Below are positions 37,945 through 46,968 of a stretch of 64,000 nt of DNA, one piece after another. This DNA comes from Pandoraea iniqua (GTDB lineage Bacteria > Pseudomonadota > Gammaproteobacteria > Burkholderiales > Burkholderiaceae). Location of the stretch: positions 62,001 through 126,000 of the forward strand of contig NZ_CABPSF010000004.1 in assembly GCF_902459685.1 (NCBI RefSeq), in the 5' to 3' direction. The translations under genes were made by a program, and so were the position numbers. Numbering within the stretch: position 1 is the first letter of the stretch; each line of letters begins with the position of its first letter. The notes beneath the pieces are model-generated. The model saw nothing but the letters and a program-made list of their open reading frames with translations, did no database searches and was not told where the DNA came from.

Positions 37945-39764
37945 CGCGGCAGGGCGGCTGGCGGGCGTTATGTTTTGTGCTGCGAAAGCTCTGGGAGCGC
38001 GAGACGCAGACATCGCAACATCGTGTCTGGGTGGCGCTGGCGGCGCTGGCGGCTGCATTCATGCTTGCGCTGCGGCTTGTGGCGCCGTGGGTACTCGGGC
38101 TTGCCGTCGATGCGCTGACGGGCGAACGGGCAGTGGGTTTCGCGATGCCATTGGCGACGGCTTATGTGGTGCTGTGGTCGGCGGCGGCCATTGGCGAGCG
38201 TGGCAAAGACCTGTTAATTCAGCGCGCGATGGAAGATCTGCGGCGCCGCACGGCCCTCGGTTATCTTTCGCGGCTTGTCGGTCTGCCGGCCCATCGCGCA
38301 CGCGAGGTGAACGCGGGGCAGACGCTGGATTGCCTGTTTCGCGTCGAGGTGGCATTGCCCGTCATCGTGACCGGTCTGGTGTTCGGTTTGCTGCCGCTGG
38401 CCATGCAGGTGATGGCGACAGGCATCATTCTGATGGTCAACTTCGGTGTGATTTACGGGGTGTTGCTGGGCGCCACGGTGGTGGCCTATGGACTGACGTT
38501 GCGCCCATCACTCGCCCGCGTAACGCGCCGCGAAGCGCAGGCGAACGATATTTCTCGCGCGACGACAGGGGCGCTCGCCGACACGCTGACGCAACTCGAA
38601 TGCGTGAAGACGTTTGCGCAGGAGCCTGCGGAGATCGGACGGCTGTCGCAGCGTCTGCGCACGCGCTATGTAGCGGCGCTGGCGACGGCGAAGACGGCAC
38701 AGGTCACCAGCGCGTGTCAGATGGCGATCATGGCGCTCGGGGTGTCGGCTATGACGTTGCTCGCTGTGCGCGACGTCATGCGCGGGGCGGAACCGGTCGG
38801 CACGCTGGTGCAGATCAACGCCTATCTGCTGCAATTCGCCTTACCTGCGGCGATGTTAGGCGCACTGGTGTCGCAAGTGGCACGCGCGCTGGTGAGTGTC
38901 GATGAGCATCTGCATGATGCGACGAACGTGACGAGTGGGATGGGGATGATGGCGATGGCGGAATCCGGCGGCGAGGCGCGTGCAAGCGAGCCGGTGGCCA
39001 CGGCGGCGATTTCACCGTCTCGTGCCCCGTGCATCGATCTCGATCAGGCCAGTGTGACGTTGCATGACGGCACGCCCATCGTGGCGCGCGTCAGCCTGAG
39101 GGTTCGTGCCGGAGAATATGTGGCGATCGTCGGGCCGTCAGGGGCTGGCAAATCCACGTTGTTACGCCTGATGGCAGGGCTTACGTTGCCGGCGCAGGGG
39201 CAGGTACGCATCGATGGCCGTGCGCTGAACGGCGCCGCTGCGACGGCACTGCGTCGCGTGACCGGATTCGTCACGCAAGACTGCCGGCTGTTCGACCGCA
39301 CTGTGTTCGAGAATGTCGCCTATCGGGCTGGCTGGTACGGTGAGTCGCTGCCTGACGATGACGTGATTCGCGACGAATTCATGCGTGTGACGGCCCTTGC
39401 CGAAGTGCCGGACGCGATCTCGGTCATGGGGCTGTCCGGCGGGGAGCGTCAACGAGTGAACATCGCTCGCGCCTTGTGGGGACGCCCCCGATTGTTGCTG
39501 TTCGACGAACCCACCGCCGCGCTCGACGCCCTCACCGAAGCCCGCATCCTCAACCGTCTGGCGCACGAACGTGCAGGCGCGACATGCGTGGTCGTGGCCC
39601 ATCGGCTCGCCGCCATTTGTCGCGCCGACCGGATCGTCGTGATGGATCAGGGGCATATCGTCGACGTCGGCGCGCACGCGGCACTGCTCGCGCGCGGCGG
39701 CCTGTACGCGCGCATGTGGCAGGCGCAGCAGGCGGATCTTGAGACGGAAGCCGCACTGGACTGA
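37941..39764 (+). CDS. Lasso peptide ABC exporter D
   Basis: A 607-residue half-transporter with an N-terminal six-helix membrane domain (about residues 25-320) fused to an ATPase. ATPase motifs are Walker A GPSGAGKSTLL (about residue 397), signature LSGGERQRVNIARALW (about 497) and Walker B LLLFDEPTAALDA (about 517), followed by the switch His in VVAHRLAAI. It presumably exports the mature lasso peptide across the inner membrane and gives the producer self-protection, like McjD and CapD. The gene is last in the cluster and overlaps the cyclase gene by 4 bp. Between the two domains is a Gly/Ala/Met-rich linker (about residues 325-355). Confidence 0.93.
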   Translation: MTRQGGWRALCFVLRKLWERETQTSQHRVWVALAALAAAFMLALRLVAPWVLGLAVDALTGERAVGFAMPLATAYVVLWSAAAIGERGKDLLIQRAMEDLRRRTALGYLSRLVGLPAHRAREVNAGQTLDCLFRVEVALPVIVTGLVFGLLPLAMQVMATGIILMVNFGVIYGVLLGATVVAYGLTLRPSLARVTRREAQANDISRATTGALADTLTQLECVKTFAQEPAEIGRLSQRLRTRYVAALATAKTAQVTSACQMAIMALGVSAMTLLAVRDVMRGAEPVGTLVQINAYLLQFALPAAMLGALVSQVARALVSVDEHLHDATNVTSGMGMMAMAESGGEARASEPVATAAISPSRAPCIDLDQASVTLHDGTPIVARVSLRVRAGEYVAIVGPSGAGKSTLLRLMAGLTLPAQGQVRIDGRALNGAAATALRRVTGFVTQDCRLFDRTVFENVAYRAGWYGESLPDDDVIRDEFMRVTALAEVPDAISVMGLSGGERQRVNIARALWGRPRLLLFDEPTAALDALTEARILNRLAHERAGATCVVVAHRLAAICRADRIVVMDQGHIVDVGAHAALLARGGLYARMWQAQQADLETEAALD

Positions 39765-40107
39765 CGCACTCGGCTCGGTTCACTGGCTTGTCCGCACCCC
39801 GGAACGGGCGCCCCATTCCCCCGCATTCTCCTCATCTGATTTGGCAATATTCTCCGCGTAATCCCTAGGTCCGACGGGGCGGTTAGCCGCCCCCGGGGTA
39901 AGCCTTCCGTAAGCGTCAACGCGCACACTGAACGTGAGGCATCCTAGGGTGTCCGACGAATTCCATGCCATACCCGCTTTGCCGTCGATACCCGCTTGGT
40001 GTACCGACATTGCCGGCTCGATCCGGCGCCGCGCGGCGTCCAGTCCTGTGCCGTATTCAGCTAGGTTGCGACGCGCGCGAGCCCACCAAAACATGCAAGG
40101 AGACAAC
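39765..40107. other. Intergenic region after the lasso cluster
   Basis: No convincing gene in these 343 bp. A hairpin GGGGCGG-TTAG-CCGCCCC (39876-39893) may end the lasso transcript but lacks a U-tract. The right end contains an AAGGAGA site just before the prpE ATG at 40108. Confidence 0.4.
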
Positions 40108-42009
40108 ATGACTTCGTATGCGTCGTTTCACGCCCGCTCGGTGACGCCCGAATCGCGCGAGGCGTTCTGGGAGGAACAAGCGCGTCTGATCGACTGGGAG
40201 ACGCCTTTCACCAAGGTGCTCGATTACGACAAGCCCCCGTTTGCCCGCTGGTTTGTCGGTGGCCGGACGAATCTTTGTCACAACGCGGTCGATCGTCATC
40301 TGCCGTCGCGCGGCTCGCAAAACGCGCTGATCTGGGTATCGACGGAAACCGAACAGGAGCGTGTCTACACCTACGATGCGCTGGCCGCTGAGGTCAATCG
40401 CATGGCGGCGTCGCTGCAATCGCTGGGCGTGACGCGCGGGGAGCGCGTGCTGATCTACATGCCGATGGTGCCCGAGGCGCTGTTCGCGATGCTGGCCTGC
40501 ACCCGCCTTGGCGCGATTCACTCGGTGGTGTTCGGTGGCTTTGCGTCGGTGAATCTTGCTGCGCGTATCGACGATGCGCGTCCGAAAGTCATCGTGTCTG
40601 CGGATGCGGGCTCGCGTAACGGCAAGGTCGTGCCCTATAAGCCGCTGCTCGACGAAGGGATCGCGCTGGCACAAAGCAAGCCGGACAGCGTGCTGCTCAT
40701 CGACCGTGGTCTCGCACCGATGGACCGCGTGGAAGGGCGTGACGTCGACTATGCGGCCCTGCGCGAGCAACACCTCGATGCGTTGGTGCCGTGCGAGTGG
40801 CTCGAATCGAGCGAGCCGTCGTACGTGCTCTACACGTCGGGGACGACGGGCAAGCCGAAGGGCGTGCAGCGCGACACCGGGGGCTACGCGGTGGCATTGG
40901 CGTCGTCGATGCAGCACATCTTCTGCGCGAAGCCGGGCGACACGATGTTCTGCGCTTCCGACATCGGATGGGTGGTCGGACACAGCTACATCGTGTATGC
41001 GCCGCTGCTCGCGGGTATTGCCACGGTGATGTACGAGGGCACGCCGATTCGTCCGGACGGTGGCATCTGGTGGCGCATCATCGAGAAATATCGGGTGACG
41101 CAGCTGTTCACGGCGCCCACGGCAATTCGCGTGCTCAAGAAGCAGGACCCTGCGTATCTCACGCAATACGACTTGTCTTCGCTGCGGCTGATCTTCCTCG
41201 CGGGCGAGCCGCTGGACGAGCCGACGGCGCGATGGTTGACGGACGGTGTTGGCAAACCCGTGGTCGACAACTATTGGCAGACGGAGACGGGCTGGCCGAT
41301 TCTTGGGATGGCACGAGGAATTGAGGAACTGCCGAGCAAGCTGGGCTCGCCGGGCAAGGCGGTGTATGGCTACGACGTGAAGCTGGTCGACGAGGTGACC
41401 GGCGAAGATTGCGGACCGAACCAGAAGGGCGTGCTGGCCATCGAGGGGCCGCTGCCGCCGGGGTGCATGAGCACGCTGTGGGGCGACGACGCTCGCTTCG
41501 TCAAGACTTACTGGCAGACGGTGCCCGGACGCCAGTTGTATTCGAGCTTCGACTGGGGCGTGCGCGACGACGATGGCTATTACTTCATCTTGGGGCGCAC
41601 GGACGATGTGATCAACGTGGCGGGGCACCGGCTGGGGTCGCGCGAGATCGAGGAGAGTATTGCGAGCCATCCGGCGGTGGCAGAAGTGGCCGTGATCGGC
41701 GCGCAGGATGCCCTCAAGGGGCAGGTAGCCATCGCGTTCGCCGTGCTGCGGCAGCCGGAGTTGGTCGAGACGGTCGAGCAGCGGATGGCGCTGGAGGGCG
41801 ATGTGATGAAGACGGTGGACAAGCAACTGGGTGCGGTAGCGCGTCCGGCCCGCGTGTTCTTCGTGTCGATGCTGCCCAAGACACGTTCGGGCAAGCTGCT
41901 GCGCCGCGCGATTCAAGCGATCTGCGAGGGCCGCGAGACCGGCGATCTCATCACGTTGGAAGACCCGGCGGCGCTGGAACAGGTGCGCGAGGCCGTGCGC
42001 GGGAAGTGA
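40108..42009 (+). CDS. prpE: Propionyl-CoA synthetase (acyl-CoA synthetase, PrpE-like)
   Basis: A 633-residue AMP-forming acyl-CoA synthetase that activates propionate (or acetate) to its CoA ester. It starts SYASFHARSVTPESREAFWE, and the core has the P-loop motif VLYTSGTTGKPKGVQRDTGG (about residue 240), GWVVGHSYIVYAPLLAG, and the adenylate-binding VDNYWQTETGWPI (about 385). The C-terminus carries the flipping domain and the acetylatable Lys in PKTRSGKLLRRAI (about residue 590). The N-terminal region and the length fit PrpE better than Acs (about 650). No prpBC genes are next to it in the window. The ATG at 40108 has an AAGGAGA site; longer starts are unlikely. Confidence 0.92.
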   Translation: MTSYASFHARSVTPESREAFWEEQARLIDWETPFTKVLDYDKPPFARWFVGGRTNLCHNAVDRHLPSRGSQNALIWVSTETEQERVYTYDALAAEVNRMAASLQSLGVTRGERVLIYMPMVPEALFAMLACTRLGAIHSVVFGGFASVNLAARIDDARPKVIVSADAGSRNGKVVPYKPLLDEGIALAQSKPDSVLLIDRGLAPMDRVEGRDVDYAALREQHLDALVPCEWLESSEPSYVLYTSGTTGKPKGVQRDTGGYAVALASSMQHIFCAKPGDTMFCASDIGWVVGHSYIVYAPLLAGIATVMYEGTPIRPDGGIWWRIIEKYRVTQLFTAPTAIRVLKKQDPAYLTQYDLSSLRLIFLAGEPLDEPTARWLTDGVGKPVVDNYWQTETGWPILGMARGIEELPSKLGSPGKAVYGYDVKLVDEVTGEDCGPNQKGVLAIEGPLPPGCMSTLWGDDARFVKTYWQTVPGRQLYSSFDWGVRDDDGYYFILGRTDDVINVAGHRLGSREIEESIASHPAVAEVAVIGAQDALKGQVAIAFAVLRQPELVETVEQRMALEGDVMKTVDKQLGAVARPARVFFVSMLPKTRSGKLLRRAIQAICEGRETGDLITLEDPAALEQVREAVRGK

Positions 42010-42126
42010 CAGACGGGTGGTTGTAGCGCGCTGCGGCACAGTCGATTTTTCGGACTGTGCCGCAGTGCTTTGGAAAAGCGATGGTGGGATGATGGCTGCT
42101 GGCCCCTCGCACACCGGAAGTTCTCC

Positions 42127-42699
42127 ATGCAGCTCACGTCGTCTGAACGATTTGACCAGTTCATCGGTACCCAACTGGCTGAGGCAGTCCTGCCTCGCAC
42201 AACGCTCGACTTTGATGCCGAACTGGCGTTGTGGCATCGCAATCTCGATATTTTCTATAAGTTCGTCGAGTCGAGCCTTTCACCTTATGTGGAGGATGGA
42301 CGCGTTCTCGTGCGTTACGGCGAGGTGCAGATCAGGGAGGCGTTGATCGGCGTCTATCGGGCGCGTTGCGCGCAGCTCCACATCGGCAGGGACGAGGTGA
42401 CACTGACCCCAGTCGGGACCCTCCTGCGAAGCTCGCGCGGGCAAATCAACATGAAAGGCCCGCACGGCAGCGCTCGCTTTGTCGTGGTTCCCCCGGAAGT
42501 CTCGCGTCGGTGGACCCGTGCGGACAATCCCCTTTGGTATGGCGAGCCCGGTGACGAGAATTCGGCACCCGAAACTTGGATCTGGAAGCTTGCCATGCCA
42601 CAGCGGGATACCACTTTCATCCACGTTGATGCGGAATTTTTCCAAGAGGCCCTGATGGGCGTCACCGCGGGGATACGCCTTGACGATGATGATCGTTGA
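42127..42699 (+). CDS. Hypothetical protein, family not recognised
   Basis: A 190-residue soluble protein with no signal peptide or membrane helix. It starts QLTSSERFDQFIGTQLAEAV and is acidic at the C-terminus (RLDDDDR). Visible stretches are FDAELALWHRNLDIFYKFVE, PVGTLLRSSRGQINMKGPHG and ETWIWKLAMPQRDTTFIHVD, which look like a compact alpha/beta fold. I do not recognise the family. It sits between prpE and an MFS exporter, followed by a tiny frame on the same strand, and looks like an accessory insertion. An immunity-type or orphan cargo protein is possible, but that is a guess. The ATG at 42127 is chosen as the first credible one; its ribosome site is weak. Confidence 0.6.
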   Translation: MQLTSSERFDQFIGTQLAEAVLPRTTLDFDAELALWHRNLDIFYKFVESSLSPYVEDGRVLVRYGEVQIREALIGVYRARCAQLHIGRDEVTLTPVGTLLRSSRGQINMKGPHGSARFVVVPPEVSRRWTRADNPLWYGEPGDENSAPETWIWKLAMPQRDTTFIHVDAEFFQEALMGVTAGIRLDDDDR

Positions 42700-42725
42700 G
42701 GGCAAGGCAGCACTTGATTTATGCC

Positions 42726-42857
42726 ATGCGCTATCGACATTGGCTGGCTCACGGTCGATGTTGGTCTGAGGAACTGCATAGGGACTACGCATTCGATGAT
42801 ATCGACGAGATTGCGGTTGCATTCATGGAGGGTATGCGAACATACGCGGATCCGTGA
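42726..42857 (+). CDS. Very small hypothetical protein or gene fragment
   Basis: A 43-codon frame starting at the ATG at 42726 (MRYRHWLAHGRCWSEELHRD, then an acidic stretch IDEIAVAFMEGMRTYADP). The open frame extends upstream to 42696, touching the stop of the 190-residue protein, so it may begin at a TTG there and be translationally coupled. The composition looks like real protein. It could be the surviving end of a larger gene. No family is recognised. Confidence 0.35.
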   Translation: MRYRHWLAHGRCWSEELHRDYAFDDIDEIAVAFMEGMRTYADP

Positions 42858-42879
42858 TTTCCGTCGATGACGTAGCGCT

Positions 42880-44340
42880 ATGACCGAACCCACCCTCACT
42901 GTCTGGCGACAAAAGGCGACGCTGCTTGTCGTGTCTGTCGGCTTCTTCATGCAGACGCTGGACTCGACGATCGTCAACACGGCCTTGCCTGCCATGGCGC
43001 GCGATCTTGGTCAGTCGCCGCTGCACATGCAGGCAGTCGTCATTGCTTACGCGTTGACGATGGCCGTGACGATTCCGCTCTCGGGGTGGTTGGCCGATCG
43101 GCTCGGCACACGCATCGTCTTCACGAGCGCACTGACGATCTTTTCCATCGGCTCGGCGATGTGCGCCTATTCGACTACGCTCGATGCGCTCGTCCTCTGG
43201 CGCGTGGTGCAGGGGTTTGGCGGCGCGATGTTATTGCCCGTGGGGCGATTGGCGGTGCTTCGCGCATTTCCGCGCGAACAGTACCTGCAAGCGCTCGCCT
43301 TCGTTGCCGTGCCGGGCATGATCGGGCCGTTGATCGGCCCGACCCTTGGCGGCTGGCTGGTCAAGGTCGCCTCGTGGCATTGGGTCTTTCTCATCAATGT
43401 CCCGGTGGGTGTGCTCGGCTGTGTGGCCGCGCACTTCTTTCTGGTCAATGCACGAGCGCCACATCAAACCCGGTTCGACATCAAAGGCTATCTGCTGCTT
43501 TCCGTTGGGATGATTGCCACGTCGCTGGCGCTCGATCGCCACGCGGACATGGCCGGGGCGCATGCGCTCATGCTCGTGTTGCTGGTCGTCGGGTTTGCTG
43601 GTTTCGTTGCCTACGGGCTGTACGCCAATCGCACGCCGCAGCCGCTGTTCTCGCTGGCAATGTTCCGCGTGCACACGTTCAGCGTTGGCTTGCTGGGCAA
43701 CTTGTTCGCGCGGATCGGCATTGCGGCGGTGCCTTATCTCGTTCCGCTGCTGCTTCAGGTCAGTCTTGGTTATTCCGCATTCGAGGCGGGGTTGCTGATG
43801 TTGCCGATCACGATCACCGGCATCTTTGCCAAGAGTCTCGCGACGCATCTGGTGACGCGTTACGGCTATCGCTCGGTGTTGGTCTGGAACACGATCCTTG
43901 CGGGCGTGGTGATGGCGAGTTTCGCGCTGGTGACGCCCCATTACCCGGTGCCATTGCTCATCGTGCAGTTGGGCATTCTCGGCGGTGTGAATTCGATCCA
44001 GTTCACTGCGATGAATACGCTGACGCTCAAGGACTTGAATCCGGACGATGCCAGTGGCGGCAATAGTCTGTTCTCGCTGGTGCAGATGCTGGCGATGAGC
44101 TTCGGCCTGACGGTCGGCGGGGCGTTGCTCGTGACGTTCACCGGGGCGTTTGGCGAGAGCGCGGGTGTCGGTGCGTTACCGGCGTTCCGCGCGACGTTTG
44201 CTTGCGTCGGGTTCATCACCTGTTGCTCGGCGTGGATCTTCGCGCAATTGACCGATCGGGAACAACTCGCAAACGACGAACACATAACGCCCGCGCAGGC
44301 GGCCGCTGCTGCGACCACGCCGCCACCGCCCGCCAACTAG
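42880..44340 (+). CDS. MFS exporter, DHA2 family (MdtD-like)
   Basis: A 486-residue major facilitator with about 14 membrane segments. The N-terminus has LVVSVGFFMQTLDSTIVNTA, where LDSTIVN is the helix-1 signature of DHA2 drug exporters, followed by the loop SGWLADRLGTRIVFTSAL and the helix-5 motif AVPGMIGPLIGPTLGGWLVK (motif C of proton-driven antiporters). This combination matches E. coli MdtD. It would export drugs or metabolites in exchange for protons. The ATG at 42880 is the start. It converges with a LysR gene across 61 bp. No membrane-fusion partner gene is adjacent, so it likely acts alone in the inner membrane. Confidence 0.9.
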   Translation: MTEPTLTVWRQKATLLVVSVGFFMQTLDSTIVNTALPAMARDLGQSPLHMQAVVIAYALTMAVTIPLSGWLADRLGTRIVFTSALTIFSIGSAMCAYSTTLDALVLWRVVQGFGGAMLLPVGRLAVLRAFPREQYLQALAFVAVPGMIGPLIGPTLGGWLVKVASWHWVFLINVPVGVLGCVAAHFFLVNARAPHQTRFDIKGYLLLSVGMIATSLALDRHADMAGAHALMLVLLVVGFAGFVAYGLYANRTPQPLFSLAMFRVHTFSVGLLGNLFARIGIAAVPYLVPLLLQVSLGYSAFEAGLLMLPITITGIFAKSLATHLVTRYGYRSVLVWNTILAGVVMASFALVTPHYPVPLLIVQLGILGGVNSIQFTAMNTLTLKDLNPDDASGGNSLFSLVQMLAMSFGLTVGGALLVTFTGAFGESAGVGALPAFRATFACVGFITCCSAWIFAQLTDREQLANDEHITPAQAAAAATTPPPPAN

Positions 44341-44401
44341 GCGACGTTCACCGTCACCAAGCGGTACGACGGCGCTGGCGACATCCGCCGCCGCAAACGC
44401 G

Positions 44402-45328
44402 TCAGTCGCGTGCGGCGAGTGGCCGGTCAAGAATCTCGGGCGCACGGATGGCATCGATCAACAACCCGAGAAATGCCTCAACGGGCGCGGGAAGTGTGCG
44501 CCCGGCCATCGTCTGCACTTGAAGCGAACGTTGATGCAATGCCGGGTTGCGGATCGGAATAGCGACCAGACCTTCCGGCGCGAGGCGACTGCGTACGGTC
44601 AGCAAGCCGGTGAGGGTGACGGCGTTGCCTGAGCGCACAAAGCTGTGCAGCGCCGCGTGGTAGTTGCTGACAAACACGGGTTCGAACAACAGCCCTTCGA
44701 GCGTGCAACACAGATCGAACATCTGCCGGATGGTCACGCCGGCATTCGACAACGCGAGCGGGTAGGGCAGCAGGTCAGCCAGCGCCACGTCGCGACGCTT
44801 CGCCAGCGGATGCGCGCGCGCCATCAACGCGTAGATCGGCGCAGGCTGCGTGTGAACGACCTGCACACCTTTTTCCGGCGCCACGCTGAAACAAACCGCA
44901 ATGTCTGCCTCACCATCGCGCACCCGCTCAGTCGCCACAAATGGCGAGACGACATCGAGCAGGAAATGCGCGCCGGGGTAAGCCTCTCGAAAGCGCGCGA
45001 AAACCTGCGGCAGGAAATCTCGCGCAACGCCTTCGGCGCTTGCTACGCGAATCGTCGCGCGCCCGACTTCCGTCAACCCGCGAATTTCCGACGTCACCCG
45101 CTCCGCATCGAGCAAAACGCGCCGGGCATGATCGGCCAGCATTTCTCCCGCTTCGCTAAGCACCATGCCCCGCGGGCGTCGCTCGAACAGCGGCGTACCC
45201 AGATCCTCTTCCAGCTTGGCAATCTGCCGGCTTAGGGCCGATACCGCGACGTGCAGACGCTCCGACGCGCGGCTGAGCGACCCGGTCCGGGCCACTTCGA
45301 GAAAGTAACGCAGGGCATGAGTTTGCAT
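44402..45328 (-). CDS. LysR-family transcriptional regulator
   Basis: A 308-residue LysR regulator with an N-terminal helix-turn-helix (MQTHALRYFLEVARTGSLSR, then RLHVAVSALSRQIAKLEEDL) and a C-terminal co-inducer domain from about residue 90. The ATG at 45328 begins the conserved domain; a start 15 codons earlier is possible but unconserved. It is divergent from the M20 peptidase-MFS operon (242 bp between), so it very likely controls that operon, probably in response to the compound the operon imports and hydrolyses. Its other neighbour, the MFS exporter gene, converges on it. Confidence 0.92.
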   Translation of the reverse strand: MQTHALRYFLEVARTGSLSRASERLHVAVSALSRQIAKLEEDLGTPLFERRPRGMVLSEAGEMLADHARRVLLDAERVTSEIRGLTEVGRATIRVASAEGVARDFLPQVFARFREAYPGAHFLLDVVSPFVATERVRDGEADIAVCFSVAPEKGVQVVHTQPAPIYALMARAHPLAKRRDVALADLLPYPLALSNAGVTIRQMFDLCCTLEGLLFEPVFVSNYHAALHSFVRSGNAVTLTGLLTVRSRLAPEGLVAIPIRNPALHQRSLQVQTMAGRTLPAPVEAFLGLLIDAIRAPEILDRPLAARD

Positions 45329-45570
45329 GGGCGAGACGAGGCCATGATCAAGGGCGGAAACGACGATGGGCAAAGGCGCCGACGCGCGCGGAATGCCGAC
45401 TTTCTGCTTTGCCGAAACGGCAAAGAAACGTTCGAAATATTATCATTGTTGTCAAAAAAACCGACTTCTAGAATGGCCTGAACGGTTGTGCCAGAGCGTG
45501 CTACCGACACGCGTCGCAGCGCTTGTGCGAGCCCCGGCCGCCGTCCCCATAAGCCATCTGGAGACATGCA

Positions 45571-46968
45571 GTGACCCGTAATGCCGCAATTGCTCAAGCC
45601 ACCGCCCAATACGATTCGGGCGCATTTCTCGATACCCTCAACCGCCGTGTGGCGTTCAAGACGGAGAGTCAGGAAGCCGATAGCGGCGACATCCTCCACG
45701 CGTATCTTTCAGACGAAATGACCCCCGCGCTCGCCGCGCTGGGCTTCACCTCGCGTATCGTGCCGAACCCTGCGCCGGGCGGCGGTCCGTTCCTGATTGC
45801 CGAGCGCCGCGAAGGTGACGACCTGCCTACGGTACTCACTTACGGGCACGGCGACGTGGTACGTGGCTACGACGCGCAATGGCGCAGCGGTCTGAAGCCG
45901 TGGGAGATCGTCGTCGAGGGTGACCGTTGGTACGGACGCGGCACCGCAGACAACAAGGGGCAGCACACGATCAACCTCGCGGCGCTCGCCGAAGTGCTCG
46001 CCGCACGCGGCGGCAAGCTTGGCTACAACGTGAAGATGATCGTGGAGATGGGCGAGGAAATGGGTTCGCCCGGCCTGCACGCCGTCTGCGAACAACTCCG
46101 CGAGGAGTTGCGTGCGGATGTCCTGATTGCTTCCGACGGCCCGCGCTTGGCCGCCACGCACCCCACGGTCTTTCTGGGCTCGCGCGGTCTCGTCAATTTC
46201 AAGCTGAGTCTGAATCTGCGCGAAGGCGGGCACCACTCGGGCAACTGGGGCGGCCTGTTGCGTAACCCGGGTGTGGTGCTGGCCAACGCGATTGCGTCGA
46301 TGGTCGATGGCAACGGCAAGATTTTGGTCGAAGGGCTCCGTCCGCCGGAACTGCCTGCGTCGGTACGCCGCGCGCTTGCCGGTCTCGAAGTCGGCGGCGG
46401 TCCGAACGATCCTGAAGTCGATGCCGACTACGGCGAGCCGGGCCTGACGCCGACCGAACGCGTGATCGGCTGGAACAACATCGAAGTGCTGGCGTTCAAG
46501 ACGGGCAACCCCGAAAAGCCGGTCAACGCGATTCCCCCGTACGCCTATGCCCACATGCAGATCCGCTTCGTGGTCGGCACCGACTGGGAGCGGTTGGGCG
46601 AGATCGTGCGCCAGCATCTCGACGCGCATGGCTTCACGATGGTCGATGTGGAAGTCGAGCGTGGCGTGATGGCTACGCGTCTCGATCCGGAGGACCCGTG
46701 GGTGTTGTGGGCGCTGGCGTCGATGCGTGAGACCACCGGCAAGCCGCCGGTGCTGCTGCCCAACCTCGGCGGCACGCTGCCGAACGACGTTTTTGCCGAC
46801 GTGTTGGGTCTGCCAACGCTGTGGGTGCCGCACTCGTACCCGGCCTGCTCGCAGCATGCACCCGACGAGCACTTGCTCGGCTCGGTGGCGCGTGAAGCAC
46901 TGCAAATCATGGCGGGATTGTTCTGGGATCTGGGCGACGTCGACCTGAAAGAGGGAAAACCGCGATGA
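45571..46968 (+). CDS. M20-family metallopeptidase/amidohydrolase
   Basis: A 465-residue M20 peptidase-like enzyme. Metal and catalytic residues are visible: His and Asp in LTYGHGDVV (about residues 91-97, H-x-D), Asp in RGTADNKGQHTIN (about 127), Glu-Glu in VEMGEEMGSPG (about 160), and the C-terminal His in VPHSYPACSQHAPDEHLL. The dimerisation domain is inserted at about 200-340. Such enzymes hydrolyse small peptides or N-acyl and N-carbamoyl amino acids. The start is the GTG at 45571, preceded by GGAG. Its stop overlaps the ATG of the MFS gene (ATGA), so enzyme and transporter are translationally coupled: uptake and hydrolysis of the same substrate is likely. Confidence 0.9.
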   Translation: MTRNAAIAQATAQYDSGAFLDTLNRRVAFKTESQEADSGDILHAYLSDEMTPALAALGFTSRIVPNPAPGGGPFLIAERREGDDLPTVLTYGHGDVVRGYDAQWRSGLKPWEIVVEGDRWYGRGTADNKGQHTINLAALAEVLAARGGKLGYNVKMIVEMGEEMGSPGLHAVCEQLREELRADVLIASDGPRLAATHPTVFLGSRGLVNFKLSLNLREGGHHSGNWGGLLRNPGVVLANAIASMVDGNGKILVEGLRPPELPASVRRALAGLEVGGGPNDPEVDADYGEPGLTPTERVIGWNNIEVLAFKTGNPEKPVNAIPPYAYAHMQIRFVVGTDWERLGEIVRQHLDAHGFTMVDVEVERGVMATRLDPEDPWVLWALASMRETTGKPPVLLPNLGGTLPNDVFADVLGLPTLWVPHSYPACSQHAPDEHLLGSVAREALQIMAGLFWDLGDVDLKEGKPR

